The translations under genes were made by a program, and so were the position numbers. Shown in pieces: positions 9,418 to 16,520 of a DNA stretch of 39,314 nucleotides (the first letter of the stretch is position 1; each line of letters begins with the position of its first letter). The DNA is from CAYVMX01 sp964452725 (GTDB taxonomy: Bacteria; Patescibacteriota; Gracilibacteria; JAHISY01), in assembly GCA_964452725.1 (NCBI GenBank), contig CAYVMX010000009.1, forward strand, positions 1 to 39,314, given 5' to 3'. The notes below the pieces were generated by a model, which worked only from the letters and a program-made list of their open reading frames with translations, did not search any database and was not told the origin of the DNA.

Positions 9418-9795
9418 TTATTTAAGGAGTTTACAAAAATGTGTATCAATGAGGAAATAAAAAATAGTTTGACCTCTCCGTTGAAAATCAACTAAGCCAC
9501 AGTCGCGCATCTTACGCAGATGCTGGGAAAGGGCAGAAGACGAAAGACCAATAGTCGTGGCCAGATCACAAACACAAAGTCGTTTTTTCTTTTGGAGTAG
9601 GTGCGCTATCTGTAGGCGGGCAGGATTACTAAGAATTTCGAAATAGCATACTCGTTTTTTCAATTCTCTCTTGGGCAAGAGAGCTTTGGTCAGCTCACGC
9701 AACTCTGCTGCGGAGTGCGGAGGAGCGATACATTTCAAAGTTCTTAGCTTAGCTGAAGAACTTTTCTCGCCAAGAGCAGTCAAATCTTGAGGCAT
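9418..9795 (-). CDS. ArsR/SmtB-family metal-sensing repressor of the mer operon
   Basis: A 125-residue dimeric winged-helix repressor. The DNA-binding part is SNPARLQIAHLLQKKKRL, then LCVCDLATTIGLSSSALSQH with the recognition helix, and a beta wing (GLVDFQRRGQTIFYFL). C74 and C76 in LCVCDL form the classical alpha-3 metal site of ArsR/CadC. C22 in the long N-terminal extension and C50 could complete a CadC-like site. It would release DNA when it binds Hg, Cd, As or similar; the ligand is not decided by sequence. It is the first gene of the operon, downstream of a promoter with a dyad operator, so it is probably autoregulated. Many mer operons use MerR instead. Confidence 0.9.
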   Translation of the reverse strand: MPQDLTALGEKSSSAKLRTLKCIAPPHSAAELRELTKALLPKRELKKRVCYFEILSNPARLQIAHLLQKKKRLCVCDLATTIGLSSSALSQHLRKMRDCGLVDFQRRGQTIFYFLIDTHFCKLLK

Positions 9796-9805
9796 TTTAG
9801 TCTTA

Positions 9806-9857
9806 TTAGTATATTAGAAGTTACTAACATAATATAGTTGCTGATAATAAAAAGCAA
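9806..9857 (-). promoter_or_regulatory. Promoter and dyad operator of the mer operon
   Basis: Minus-strand -35 TTGCTT (9857-9852), 17-base spacer, -10 TATTAT (9834-9829). A dyad with perfect arms TTAGTA (9806-9811) and TACTAA (9822-9827), ten bases apart, begins just after the -10 and covers the expected transcription start. This is the right place for repression by the ArsR protein encoded 11 bases downstream. AT-rich 12-2-12-like dyads are typical ArsR/SmtB operators. Confidence 0.65.
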
Positions 9858-10136
9858 GCAAAGGCGATTGAGCCAAAATACGTGGATACTCTCCTAAACA
9901 CCACAGCTCAAGGCGCTAACTAAGTCAATCTCATTTCTCCAAATATTCGGAGTAATACATAAAATTATTTTGGCGCAGAATACGCATATAGTTAGCCTCG
10001 CCTTCCAAGCCACAATTAATTCTCCGTATATGAGAACTCTATACTTTGGACGTTTACTTTCACTAACCGTCGCCGTCTTTATCATCCTCATACCTCCGCC
10101 ACGAAGAACCGCCTAGCTTTGCCAGACGAACCTTCT
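9858..10136. other. Intergenic stretch between mer promoter and tRNA-Glu; no gene supported
   Basis: About 280 bases with no convincing coding region. The only open frame (65 codons, minus strand, 9894-10091) shows no recognisable domain and no promoter of the local type. An imperfect hairpin with CTCC/GGAG arms lies near 9934-9949 and resembles the hairpin at 1554-1575. Confidence 0.5.
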
Positions 10137-10211
10137 TGGCAGCGCCACGGGGAGTCGAACCCCGGTTACCGGAATGAAAATCCGGTGTCCTAACCGTTAG
10201 ACGATGGCGCC
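10137..10211 (-). tRNA. tRNA-Glu (anticodon TTC), CCA encoded
   Basis: A 75-base cloverleaf. The acceptor stem GGCGCCA pairs with TGGCGCT, followed by discriminator G and an encoded CCA. The anticodon stem CCGGA/TCCGG encloses loop TTTTCAT with anticodon TTC. The T arm contains GGTTCGACTCC. It lies 14 bases after the second tRNA-Glu, so both are probably one transcript. Its 3' end faces the mer operon. Confidence 0.97.
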
Positions 10212-10225
10212 ATTTTGTAAATGGC

Positions 10226-10300
10226 TGGCAGCCGCACGGGGAATCGAACCCCGGTTGCCGGAATGAGAATCCGATGTCCTAACCACTAGACGATGCGGCC
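10226..10300 (-). tRNA. tRNA-Glu (anticodon CTC), CCA encoded
   Basis: A 75-base cloverleaf. The acceptor stem GGCCGCA pairs with TGCGGCT, discriminator G, encoded CCA. The anticodon loop TTCTCAT gives anticodon CTC. It is highly similar to the neighbouring TTC gene in the D, anticodon and T arms, so the pair probably arose by tandem duplication and covers both Glu codons. Confidence 0.97.
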
Positions 10301-10343
10301 AAGTAATTGAGCTGGAGGAGTTTAGCGAAACCAAGGATCTTCT

Positions 10344-11426
10344 TCAAGCGCGCACCCACTGCATACCACCTAGATTTTTTGCGAGTCCTTTCATCTCGAG
10401 TAAGCTAAGAGTCGCACTCGCTTCACTCGTGGTCAATCCAGATTCACGTATGATCTCATCGGCATGGAGAGGTGTTTTTGCCAAGACTTTCCAAATCGCT
10501 GACTCAAATGGTGTATCGACTATAATCTCACGAATTTTGAGCTGCTCTGGCAACTCTTTGAGGTTGAGACTTTCGAGGATATCGTTTGCGCTGAGTACTG
10601 GTTTGGCACCCGATTGGATCAAGCGATTGGGTCCTGCTGAGGTTTCAGAAAAAATATTACCAGGTACAGCAAAAACTTCTCGACCAAACTCATTGGCTAG
10701 CTGAGCAGTGATGAGTGAGCCAGACTTTTCACGTCCTTCGGTGACCAGTACTCCCCGACTGAGACCTGCGATGATACGGTTGCGCTGAGGGAAGTTGTAC
10801 TGGCTCGGCTCTGTGCCGATCGGATACTCAGAGATAATCGCACCACCCTTACGAAGAATCTCCTCAGCAAGTTTACGATTTTGAGCTGGATAAATCTCAT
10901 CGATACCATTGCCCAGCACGGCGACTGTCCGTCCACCTACATCAAGTGCTGTCTGGTGTGCCAGACTGTCAGCTCCGAGTGCCAAACCCGACACGATCGT
11001 TGCACCAGTTTGTGCCAGCTCGCGAGTCAGCTCGATAGTCGCCTGGCGTCCGTAAGGTGTATTGACCCTGCTGCCAACTACTGCCACGGCAAAATCATCG
11101 GCTGGTACAGGGAACTCTCCACGTATGAGCAAGACTGGTGGCGGTGCGTAGATTTCCTTGAGTAGCTTGGGGTAATGATCACTCGTGATAGGTAGCACCT
11201 TGACGCCGAGTTTGGTCAAACGAGCTAGCTCTTCGTCTGGATTTAGCTTTTCTTTTTTGGTCCAAATGTCTCGTACAGCGTTTTGCTCTACACCTGCCGC
11301 TATCCACGCTGCCTGACTAGATTGCCAAATCTTTTCAACATCATTTTGGAAGTATTTCAAAAGCTTCTCGAAACGCAGGGGTGTTAGCTTTTCGAGACGA
11401 TTGAACGCGGCGAAGTATTGGTCCAT
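10344..11426 (-). CDS. dprA: DNA-processing protein DprA/Smf
   Basis: Binds incoming single-stranded DNA during natural transformation and loads RecA; cytoplasmic. The 360 residues hold an N-terminal helical SAM-like region (1-60), the Rossmann-type DprA domain with AVVGSRVNTPYGRQA, IVSGLALGADSLAHQTAL, VLGNGIDEIYPAQN, SEYPIGTEPSQYNFPQRNRI and TEGREKSGSLITAQLANEFG, and a C-terminal winged helix (about 300-358) typical of full-length DprA. It follows argG with a TAATG one-base overlap, so translation is coupled. Competence proteins are common in small-genome bacteria that scavenge DNA. Confidence 0.96.
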   Translation of the reverse strand: MDQYFAAFNRLEKLTPLRFEKLLKYFQNDVEKIWQSSQAAWIAAGVEQNAVRDIWTKKEKLNPDEELARLTKLGVKVLPITSDHYPKLLKEIYAPPPVLLIRGEFPVPADDFAVAVVGSRVNTPYGRQATIELTRELAQTGATIVSGLALGADSLAHQTALDVGGRTVAVLGNGIDEIYPAQNRKLAEEILRKGGAIISEYPIGTEPSQYNFPQRNRIIAGLSRGVLVTEGREKSGSLITAQLANEFGREVFAVPGNIFSETSAGPNRLIQSGAKPVLSANDILESLNLKELPEQLKIREIIVDTPFESAIWKVLAKTPLHADEIIRESGLTTSEASATLSLLEMKGLAKNLGGMQWVRA

Positions 11427-12622
11427 TAGAGCTGCTTAAACTGCCTCCTGATAAATGCTGTAGCGGCAGCTGGTTTGTAGATACCATCACGCTCGAAGGT
11501 CACGGCCGCCTCATCATAAAGTGTTCGCGGTGCTTTGCGTCCGAGGATTATTACATTGCCTTTGTACAGTCCGAGCTGGACAGTGCCAGTGATTTTTTGA
11601 CGCAGCTTTTCGATCTGTTGTGCGAGCTGAAGTCGACGACGTGCATACCAGAAGCCGTTGTAGATAAGCTCGGAATACTCCGGTGCAATCCGATCACGTG
11701 CGTGCGCTTCAGCTTTTGGTATGGTGAGGCTCTCGAGCGCTCGTAGTGCGTGCCAGAGCACTGTGCCACCTGGCGTCTCGTACACTCCCCTGCTTTTCAT
11801 ACCGATGAAGCGGTTCTCTACGAGATCCACTCGTCCAATACCGTTTTTGCCACCAAGTTCATTTAGTTGTAAGAAGAGCTTTACCGAATCAACTTTACGA
11901 CCATTGAGTGCGACTGGTATGCCTTTTTTAAATTCCAGTTTGATCTTTGTTACTTTGTTGGGTGCTTTTTGTGGAGAGGTGGTCAGCTCAAACATATCTG
12001 CTGGTGGCTCACGGTTGGGATCCTCCAATACACCTGCCTCGTAACTAATATGTAGCATATTTTCATCACTACTCCATGGCTTAGATTTAGTTGCCTTGAC
12101 TGGTAGACCGTGATGTTTGGCATACGCGAGCATTTCTTTACGTCCGCCAAGTACCTTGTAAAAAGCTGGCTCACGCCAAGGAATCACTGTCTGAAGCTTG
12201 GGCGCGAGTGCTTGATAAGTCAGCTCGAAGCGAACTTGGTCGTTACCTTTGCCAGTCGCTCCATGAGACAAAAATCCAGCTTTTTCTCGCTTTGCCGCAG
12301 CCACCTGTGCCTTGGCAATGAGTGGACGTGCGACCGAAGTACCGAGCAGATAGTACTGCTCATAGCGAGCGGCACTCCACAGACTCGGCAGGACGAAATC
12401 ATGGAGAAACTCTTGCTTGAGATCCTGCGCGATGAATTTGGTCAGCCCAGTCTTTTTGGCACGCTCGCGTATGACACTGAGGTCTTCAACTTTTTGCCCT
12501 AGGTCAGCGAGGAAACCGACCACCTGAAAACCCTGCTGGATAAACCAGTGAGCAATGACGGTAGTATCGAGTCCGCCTGAGTAGGCCAGTACGACCTTCT
12601 TTTGTTCTTTGGTATTTTGCAA
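11426..12622 (-). CDS. argG: Argininosuccinate synthase
   Basis: Joins citrulline and aspartate with ATP hydrolysis to AMP and PPi to form argininosuccinate, in arginine synthesis. The 398 residues match the family length. The ATP-pyrophosphatase P-loop VVLAYSGGLDTTVIAHW opens the protein; FLSHGATGKGNDQVRFEL and the citrulline/aspartate-binding segments IGRVDLVENRFIGMKSRGVYETPGG follow. The start codon is TTG. No argH or other arginine gene is in the window, so the pathway cannot be judged. It is coupled by overlap to dprA and preceded 19 bases upstream by a 64-residue membrane protein gene. Confidence 0.96.
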   Translation of the reverse strand: MQNTKEQKKVVLAYSGGLDTTVIAHWFIQQGFQVVGFLADLGQKVEDLSVIRERAKKTGLTKFIAQDLKQEFLHDFVLPSLWSAARYEQYYLLGTSVARPLIAKAQVAAAKREKAGFLSHGATGKGNDQVRFELTYQALAPKLQTVIPWREPAFYKVLGGRKEMLAYAKHHGLPVKATKSKPWSSDENMLHISYEAGVLEDPNREPPADMFELTTSPQKAPNKVTKIKLEFKKGIPVALNGRKVDSVKLFLQLNELGGKNGIGRVDLVENRFIGMKSRGVYETPGGTVLWHALRALESLTIPKAEAHARDRIAPEYSELIYNGFWYARRRLQLAQQIEKLRQKITGTVQLGLYKGNVIILGRKAPRTLYDEAAVTFERDGIYKPAAATAFIRRQFKQL

Positions 12623-12641
12623 TTGAAAAAATTATTAAGTT

Positions 12642-12836
12642 CTAAAAAGTGAGTGTCGCTACAAAATAAGCTGAAATCGCCACTAGCACTACAGACACCA
12701 CGATGAACACTATCGTGATTGGCTTGGTGCGTGGTGAGATGTAGCTGTATTTGAACGCATGAAACACAGCGAACCCCGAAAGCACAAGGAAAGTCAGCAG
12801 GAGTACAGCGTAGATCAGATAAATGACAATTTGCAT
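12642..12836 (-). CDS. Small two-helix membrane protein, unknown function
   Basis: 64 residues with two strongly hydrophobic segments (about 3-28 and 39-62) separated by a basic loop (KYSYISPRTKPIT). No family is recognised. The gene is supported by its position in the argG-dprA run, by the absence of another gene in this gap, and by a TAAAAT box only seven bases before the ATG. Its transcript would be leaderless and may be the promoter-proximal message for argG and dprA. Confidence 0.65.
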   Translation of the reverse strand: MQIVIYLIYAVLLLTFLVLSGFAVFHAFKYSYISPRTKPITIVFIVVSVVLVAISAYFVATLTF

Positions 12837-12841
12837 CGATT

Positions 12842-14401
12842 TTATTTTAGCGCACTTGAGTCGATCACGGGATACTTTGCCAATACCTCCACAATTATTT
12901 GTTTGACTGTAACGAGCTGCTCAGCTGTCGGAGCTTCACAGCGGATCGTGAGATACGGACTAGTATTGCTCGGACGCACGAGTGCCCACGCTCCGTCGGG
13001 TAGTTCGATCCGTACACCATCGAGCGTATCACCCGTGTATTTGGCGAGTAAATCTTTTTTTACTTTTTCCATGATTGCAAACTTCACCGTATCGTCAATC
13101 GGAGCTTTCAGCTCGGGCGTAGTGAATGTCTGCGGCAGATCGGCGAAGTACGTCGAGAGCGATCGCTCCCTCTGACTCACGATGCTCGCTACTTTGGCTG
13201 CGGCGAGTAGTCCGTCGTCCACACCGTAGTAATCCTCTGCGAAGAAGATATGACCCGACACCTCCCCTGCTAGCAGCGCACCAGTCTCACGCATCTTTTG
13301 TTTGATAAAGCTATGCCCCGTCTTCCAGCGCAGCGGTCTACCACCGGCTTTGGTGATCTCGGCTGGTAGGACGTTGCTACACTTCACATCGAAGATGATC
13401 TCGGCACCTGGCCGCCGTGCCAGCAAGTCACGTGCGAGCAAGACGATCAGACGATCCGGCGAAATGATCTCACCACGCTCGTCCACCACACCGACTCGGT
13501 CGCCATCACCATCGAAAGCTAGACCCATGTCGGCTCTGGTCTCGAGGACTTTCGCCTGGAGGTCGCGCAGACTCTCAGTCTCCTCAGGGTTGGGCAGATG
13601 ATTGGGGAAAGTCCCATCGGGCGTACAGTACAGCTCGACCACCTCGCACCCGAGTAGACGAAAAAACTCCGGCGCAAAGTATCCCGCCGTACCATTGCCA
13701 CAGTCGAGCACGACTTTGAGCTTGCGTTTCAGCGGTGCCAACTCTGTGAGTTTTTTGAAATACTCCTGCTTCAAATCCCCACTGCTTACTCCCCTCTTTC
13801 GCAAAGAGGGGTTGGGGGAGATTTTTTCAAGAGGAGAGCTTTCTTTGATCAAATTCTTTAGCTCCTGAATTTCATCTCCTGCTATCGGTGCCGCACCTTT
13901 ACCCACGAGTTTGAAGCCGTTGTACTCGGCGGGGTTGTGGCTGCCCGTCACGTTGATACCCCCGTCGAAGTCGCCGAAACAAGTGGCGAAGTAAAGGTAC
14001 GGACTCGTCGCGTGTCCGATGTCCGTGACCACGACACCAGTACTGGCAAGTCCCTCGATCAACGCCGCACTCAGACTCTCACCCGTCAAGCGATTATCGT
14101 GTCCGACTACCACTCTAATTCCACCTTTCTGCTCCCCTCTTTCGCAAAGAGGGGCTGGGGGAGATTTTTTCAAAGCCTGTCCTCGACTCTGATCGGTGGA
14201 GGGGCTGGGGGAGATTTTCAAATACTCCCCAAAAGACCACCCCAAAGCTCGCGCCACTTCTGGGGTAATTTCTGCTTGCTGCGAGTCTCGCGAAGCGGGA
14301 CGAAGCCCTGCGAAGTCCGCCTGAGCGGACGAAGCATGGGTCTCGGCTGCCGCGACACCGCGGATATCGTAGGCACGGAATATATGATCTGGGACTCTCA
14401 A
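12842..14401 (-). CDS. Phosphomannomutase/phosphoglucomutase carrying in-frame palindromic repeat insertions
   Basis: Alpha-D-phosphohexomutase (AlgC/ManB type) interconverting hexose-6-P and hexose-1-P for surface sugar synthesis. Core motifs: IFRAYDIRG at the start, phosphoserine loop TGSHNP (Ser154), metal loop DGDGDR, sugar loop GEVSGHIFF, and C-terminal phosphate loop RPSNTSP. The protein is 519 residues where relatives have about 450. The excess is explained by three inserts at residues 21-42, about 63-95 and about 191-205, each made of palindromic DNA repeats and each falling between conserved blocks (for example between AAE and ITPEVARALG). Removing them leaves about 447 residues. No stop or frameshift results, so the enzyme is likely functional. 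The start is TTG. PMM and PGM specificity cannot be separated. Confidence 0.93.
   Translation of the reverse strand: MRVPDHIFRAYDIRGVAAAETHASSAQADFAGLRPASRDSQQAEITPEVARALGWSFGEYLKISPSPSTDQSRGQALKKSPPAPLCERGEQKGGIRVVVGHDNRLTGESLSAALIEGLASTGVVVTDIGHATSPYLYFATCFGDFDGGINVTGSHNPAEYNGFKLVGKGAAPIAGDEIQELKNLIKESSPLEKISPNPSLRKRGVSSGDLKQEYFKKLTELAPLKRKLKVVLDCGNGTAGYFAPEFFRLLGCEVVELYCTPDGTFPNHLPNPEETESLRDLQAKVLETRADMGLAFDGDGDRVGVVDERGEIISPDRLIVLLARDLLARRPGAEIIFDVKCSNVLPAEITKAGGRPLRWKTGHSFIKQKMRETGALLAGEVSGHIFFAEDYYGVDDGLLAAAKVASIVSQRERSLSTYFADLPQTFTTPELKAPIDDTVKFAIMEKVKKDLLAKYTGDTLDGVRIELPDGAWALVRPSNTSPYLTIRCEAPTAEQLVTVKQIIVEVLAKYPVIDSSALK
12844..12849 (-). promoter_or_regulatory. -10 box of the 64-aa gene/argG/dprA run, inside the pmm 3' end
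   Basis: On the minus strand GCGCTAAAAT ends seven bases before the ATG at 12836. The same ten bases with the same seven-base distance precede recG, which makes both more credible. Confidence 0.5.
13789..13830 (-). repeat. Palindromic element copy R1 inside the phosphomannomutase gene
   Basis: 42 bases that match copy R2 (14132-14173) with a single difference. The core 13791-13811 is a perfect hairpin (arms CCCCTCTTT and AAAGAGGGG, loop CGC), followed by a G-rich and then T-rich arm. Here it encodes EKISPNPSLRKRGV (residues 192-205). The reading frame differs by one base from that used in R2. Confidence 0.9.
14132..14173 (-). repeat. Palindromic element copy R2 inside the phosphomannomutase gene
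   Basis: 42 bases, hairpin core 14134-14154 with the same nine-base arms as R1. It encodes LKKSPPAPLCERGE (residues 77-90), in another frame from R1. Both frames are free of stops. Confidence 0.9.
14201..14221 (-). repeat. Partial copy R3 of the same palindromic element
   Basis: It matches the G-rich/T-rich half of R1 and R2 with a two-base deletion in the T-run, and lacks the hairpin core. It encodes LKISPSP (residues 61-67) and is separated from R2 by 27 bases that belong to the same insert. Confidence 0.75.
14276..14341 (-). repeat. GC-rich double-hairpin insert at the phosphomannomutase N terminus
   Basis: 66 bases encoding residues 21-42, absent from relatives. It contains two hairpins: GTCTCGC-GAA-GCGGGAC (14285-14301, one G-T pair) and GTCCGC-CTGA-GCGGAC (14315-14330), joined by recurring CGAAGC units. 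It is a different element from R1-R3. Confidence 0.75.
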
Positions 14402-14467
14402 GGCAAACTAAAAAACTACTCAGAACTCTAGAGAGTTTAGCAGAAAGCATCAGTTCGATACTAAATC

Positions 14468-15796
14468 CTATCCCAACCAATATTTTTTAGCATCTGCTAA
14501 TGCTTCAGCAACAGCGTTATAGCCAGCTTTACCAGCTTTTTTTACACTCTCCAAAGTCTCATCTGGTTTCAGAATATAATACAGTCCTGATGTTCCATCG
14601 TAAGCAATTTTACCAACAGTTTTTCCAGCAATCTCCACAGGCATAATTGCTATATTAGCAAGTATGGTGGCTCCACCAAGAGTCAATTTAGAAATACCGT
14701 CAGCGAAAGCATCTGTTACAGCTGTACGTATTGCAGCTGTCTTGCCTACGAACCACTCTGGAATACTCGGTCCCTCCGGTGCTCCCAGCGTCGTCAGAAA
14801 ATCACCAAATGCGATATCTGAGAATTCGTATTCTTTGAGCAGTTTTTTCGTATCATGTGGCTGCTTCCATTGGTCGGTATAGGTCTTGCGATCGAAGATA
14901 TAGTTCAGCATATTGTAGAGATCTGTACCCCACTTCTTCTGGGCAGCTTCGTTGTCCGAGAGGTCGATGTCTGTAAGATAGCGTTTGATTTTTTGATCGG
15001 CTGGATTGATCTGACGGTTGCCAGTACCGCTCTCACCCTCCTGCCGCCAGAGTGCGATCAGCGTCTTGACTGGCACTTTACTCGTCGCGAGCCACTCATT
15101 CATCCAGTCATTATTTGGTAGATTGAGCTTTTTGTAGGTAGCGAGATAGTCCGTATCCTCACCCCGCATTTGATCGAACCAACCGCCGACAGTGTCCAAG
15201 CCGAGCGATTGCTCACCGTGTGTGAGAGTCTCGGTCAGCTTCGCCAGTGCGACGTAGACAGTACTACCTGCGAGCACTCCACCAGCCACCTGACCAGGAC
15301 CAGTCTTGAACCAGGCACCGACTTTCTTGGCGACGAAGACACCCAACGCGATGAGTCCAATCCTCGCTGCGATCTTAGCCCCACCAGATAGCTCAGATTC
15401 CTCACCAAAGACTTTGTCATAAGCCTCGCCGAGTCCTTCAGTAGCATCTCCCAGCATACCGACGAGCGCGTCCTTGCCGATCTCTCCACGCGCCTCGGTA
15501 GTATCGAGTAGAGTCTTTTGCTGATCGATCAAAAAATCATGCAACAGCTTGACACCCTCTGGTGTTTTTACCACTTCGTTGATCAAAGTACCTTTGAATC
15601 CAATCCGCTTGAGATCGTCTTGTGCCTGCTGGACGGTCTGCCACTCCGCAGGATTTACCTTGCCATGAATAGCTTTTTTAAACTTATTAAGCGTACTAGT
15701 AATATCTGCTGCTGGAGCAATACCAATCATCAGCTTACCCAGATCATCAACTGTATCTTGTGGTTGTGGCGAATTGACGGGTGTGCTTGGGATCAT
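14468..15796 (-). CDS. Unrecognised 442-residue protein with hydrophobic segments
   Basis: No family is recognised. There is no signal peptide. An acidic/polar N-terminal half (residues 1-135) is followed by glycine/alanine-rich hydrophobic stretches (about 138-162, 168-190 and 370-395) and a charged middle with several Trp (WMNEWLATSKVPVKTLIALW, then an Arg/Glu-rich segment). The C terminus is amphipathic and Ala/Lys-rich. Membrane association is possible but no clean helix pattern is seen. It is transcribed after the 188-residue gene with 13 bases between them, and both lie between the FecR gene and phosphomannomutase, so they may form one transcript. Confidence 0.8.
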   Translation of the reverse strand: MIPSTPVNSPQPQDTVDDLGKLMIGIAPAADITSTLNKFKKAIHGKVNPAEWQTVQQAQDDLKRIGFKGTLINEVVKTPEGVKLLHDFLIDQQKTLLDTTEARGEIGKDALVGMLGDATEGLGEAYDKVFGEESELSGGAKIAARIGLIALGVFVAKKVGAWFKTGPGQVAGGVLAGSTVYVALAKLTETLTHGEQSLGLDTVGGWFDQMRGEDTDYLATYKKLNLPNNDWMNEWLATSKVPVKTLIALWRQEGESGTGNRQINPADQKIKRYLTDIDLSDNEAAQKKWGTDLYNMLNYIFDRKTYTDQWKQPHDTKKLLKEYEFSDIAFGDFLTTLGAPEGPSIPEWFVGKTAAIRTAVTDAFADGISKLTLGGATILANIAIMPVEIAGKTVGKIAYDGTSGLYYILKPDETLESVKKAGKAGYNAVAEALADAKKYWLG

Positions 15797-15809
15797 ATTT
15801 TTTAGTATT

Positions 15810-16376
15810 TTATTTAGATTTGAGTGCGTCTACGACGCTCTTGCCGAATGCCTTAGTCCCTCCGAGTACGCCTTTGAGCGCACTGCGAGTATGACTCTCG
15901 GGCTGACCTTCCCCACCTTTCCACCACTCTTTGGTCTCCTGCGGTACACCAGCTGAATCCAAACTTTTGGCTGCCCTGCCGATACTACGCCAGCCCGAGT
16001 ACCTCAGAGTAAAGTCAATGGCACTACGAGCTCCGCTGCGCAATCCACTCACATTTTCAGATTCCGACTCCTCATACGCTCGGATCGGATCGGCTGCTCT
16101 GGCGAGCAAACCACCTAGGCTTTTCACCAGCTTTTGTGCGCTAGATCCATCTCTATTCCGCGCAGCATGATCAAACTCTACGCGAGCACGACCCCTAAAC
16201 CATGTCTTTTCGTCACTCTTCATGGCCTTATATGCTGACTTCATCTCTGGGTGTTGTCCCAAAAACCGCCTAACCATGCTATCTTTCGCCCGCTCTTGTT
16301 TTTCTGAATCATCAAAGAAATCACCCGTCCAGAGGTCTTTGACACCCGTTACGAGATCTTTCAATTTTTCCTTCAT
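15810..16376 (-). CDS. Unrecognised 188-residue basic protein
   Basis: A charged, soluble-looking protein with no signal peptide and no clear membrane helix. It has a Lys/Asp-rich N terminus (MKEKLKDLVTGVKDLWTGDF), a central Arg-rich segment and a C-terminal Gly/Ser/Lys-rich part (SALKGVLGGTKAFGKSVVDA). No family is recognised. Its tight spacing to the following 442-residue gene suggests that the two act together. Confidence 0.75.
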   Translation of the reverse strand: MKEKLKDLVTGVKDLWTGDFFDDSEKQERAKDSMVRRFLGQHPEMKSAYKAMKSDEKTWFRGRARVEFDHAARNRDGSSAQKLVKSLGGLLARAADPIRAYEESESENVSGLRSGARSAIDFTLRYSGWRSIGRAAKSLDSAGVPQETKEWWKGGEGQPESHTRSALKGVLGGTKAFGKSVVDALKSK

Positions 16377-16448
16377 GCAAAGTTTATTTTTATTTAAATT
16401 TTCCTTTTATTCTACCACAAAACCACGAAAAACACAAGTAGATCTGTC

Positions 16449-16469
16449 ATTCTGGACCTGATCCAGAAT
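16449..16469. repeat. Intergenic palindrome after the FecR gene
   Basis: Perfect arms ATTCTGGA (16449-16456) and TCCAGAAT (16462-16469) around CCTGA, in the gap between the FecR gene and the 188-residue gene (16377-16520). It resembles the dispersed GTCATTCTGGA-type intergenic elements found in many bacterial genomes. A degenerate relative may lie at about 26711-26733. Confidence 0.6.
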
Positions 16470-16520
16470 CTCCGAGATTTTTCGCTATGCTCAGAATAAA
16501 AAACTATTTTATGACAATAG

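Noticed and set aside
9894..10091. 65-codon open frame between the mer operon and tRNA-Glu
   Set aside because: No family, no promoter of the local kind, and a composition that looks non-coding.
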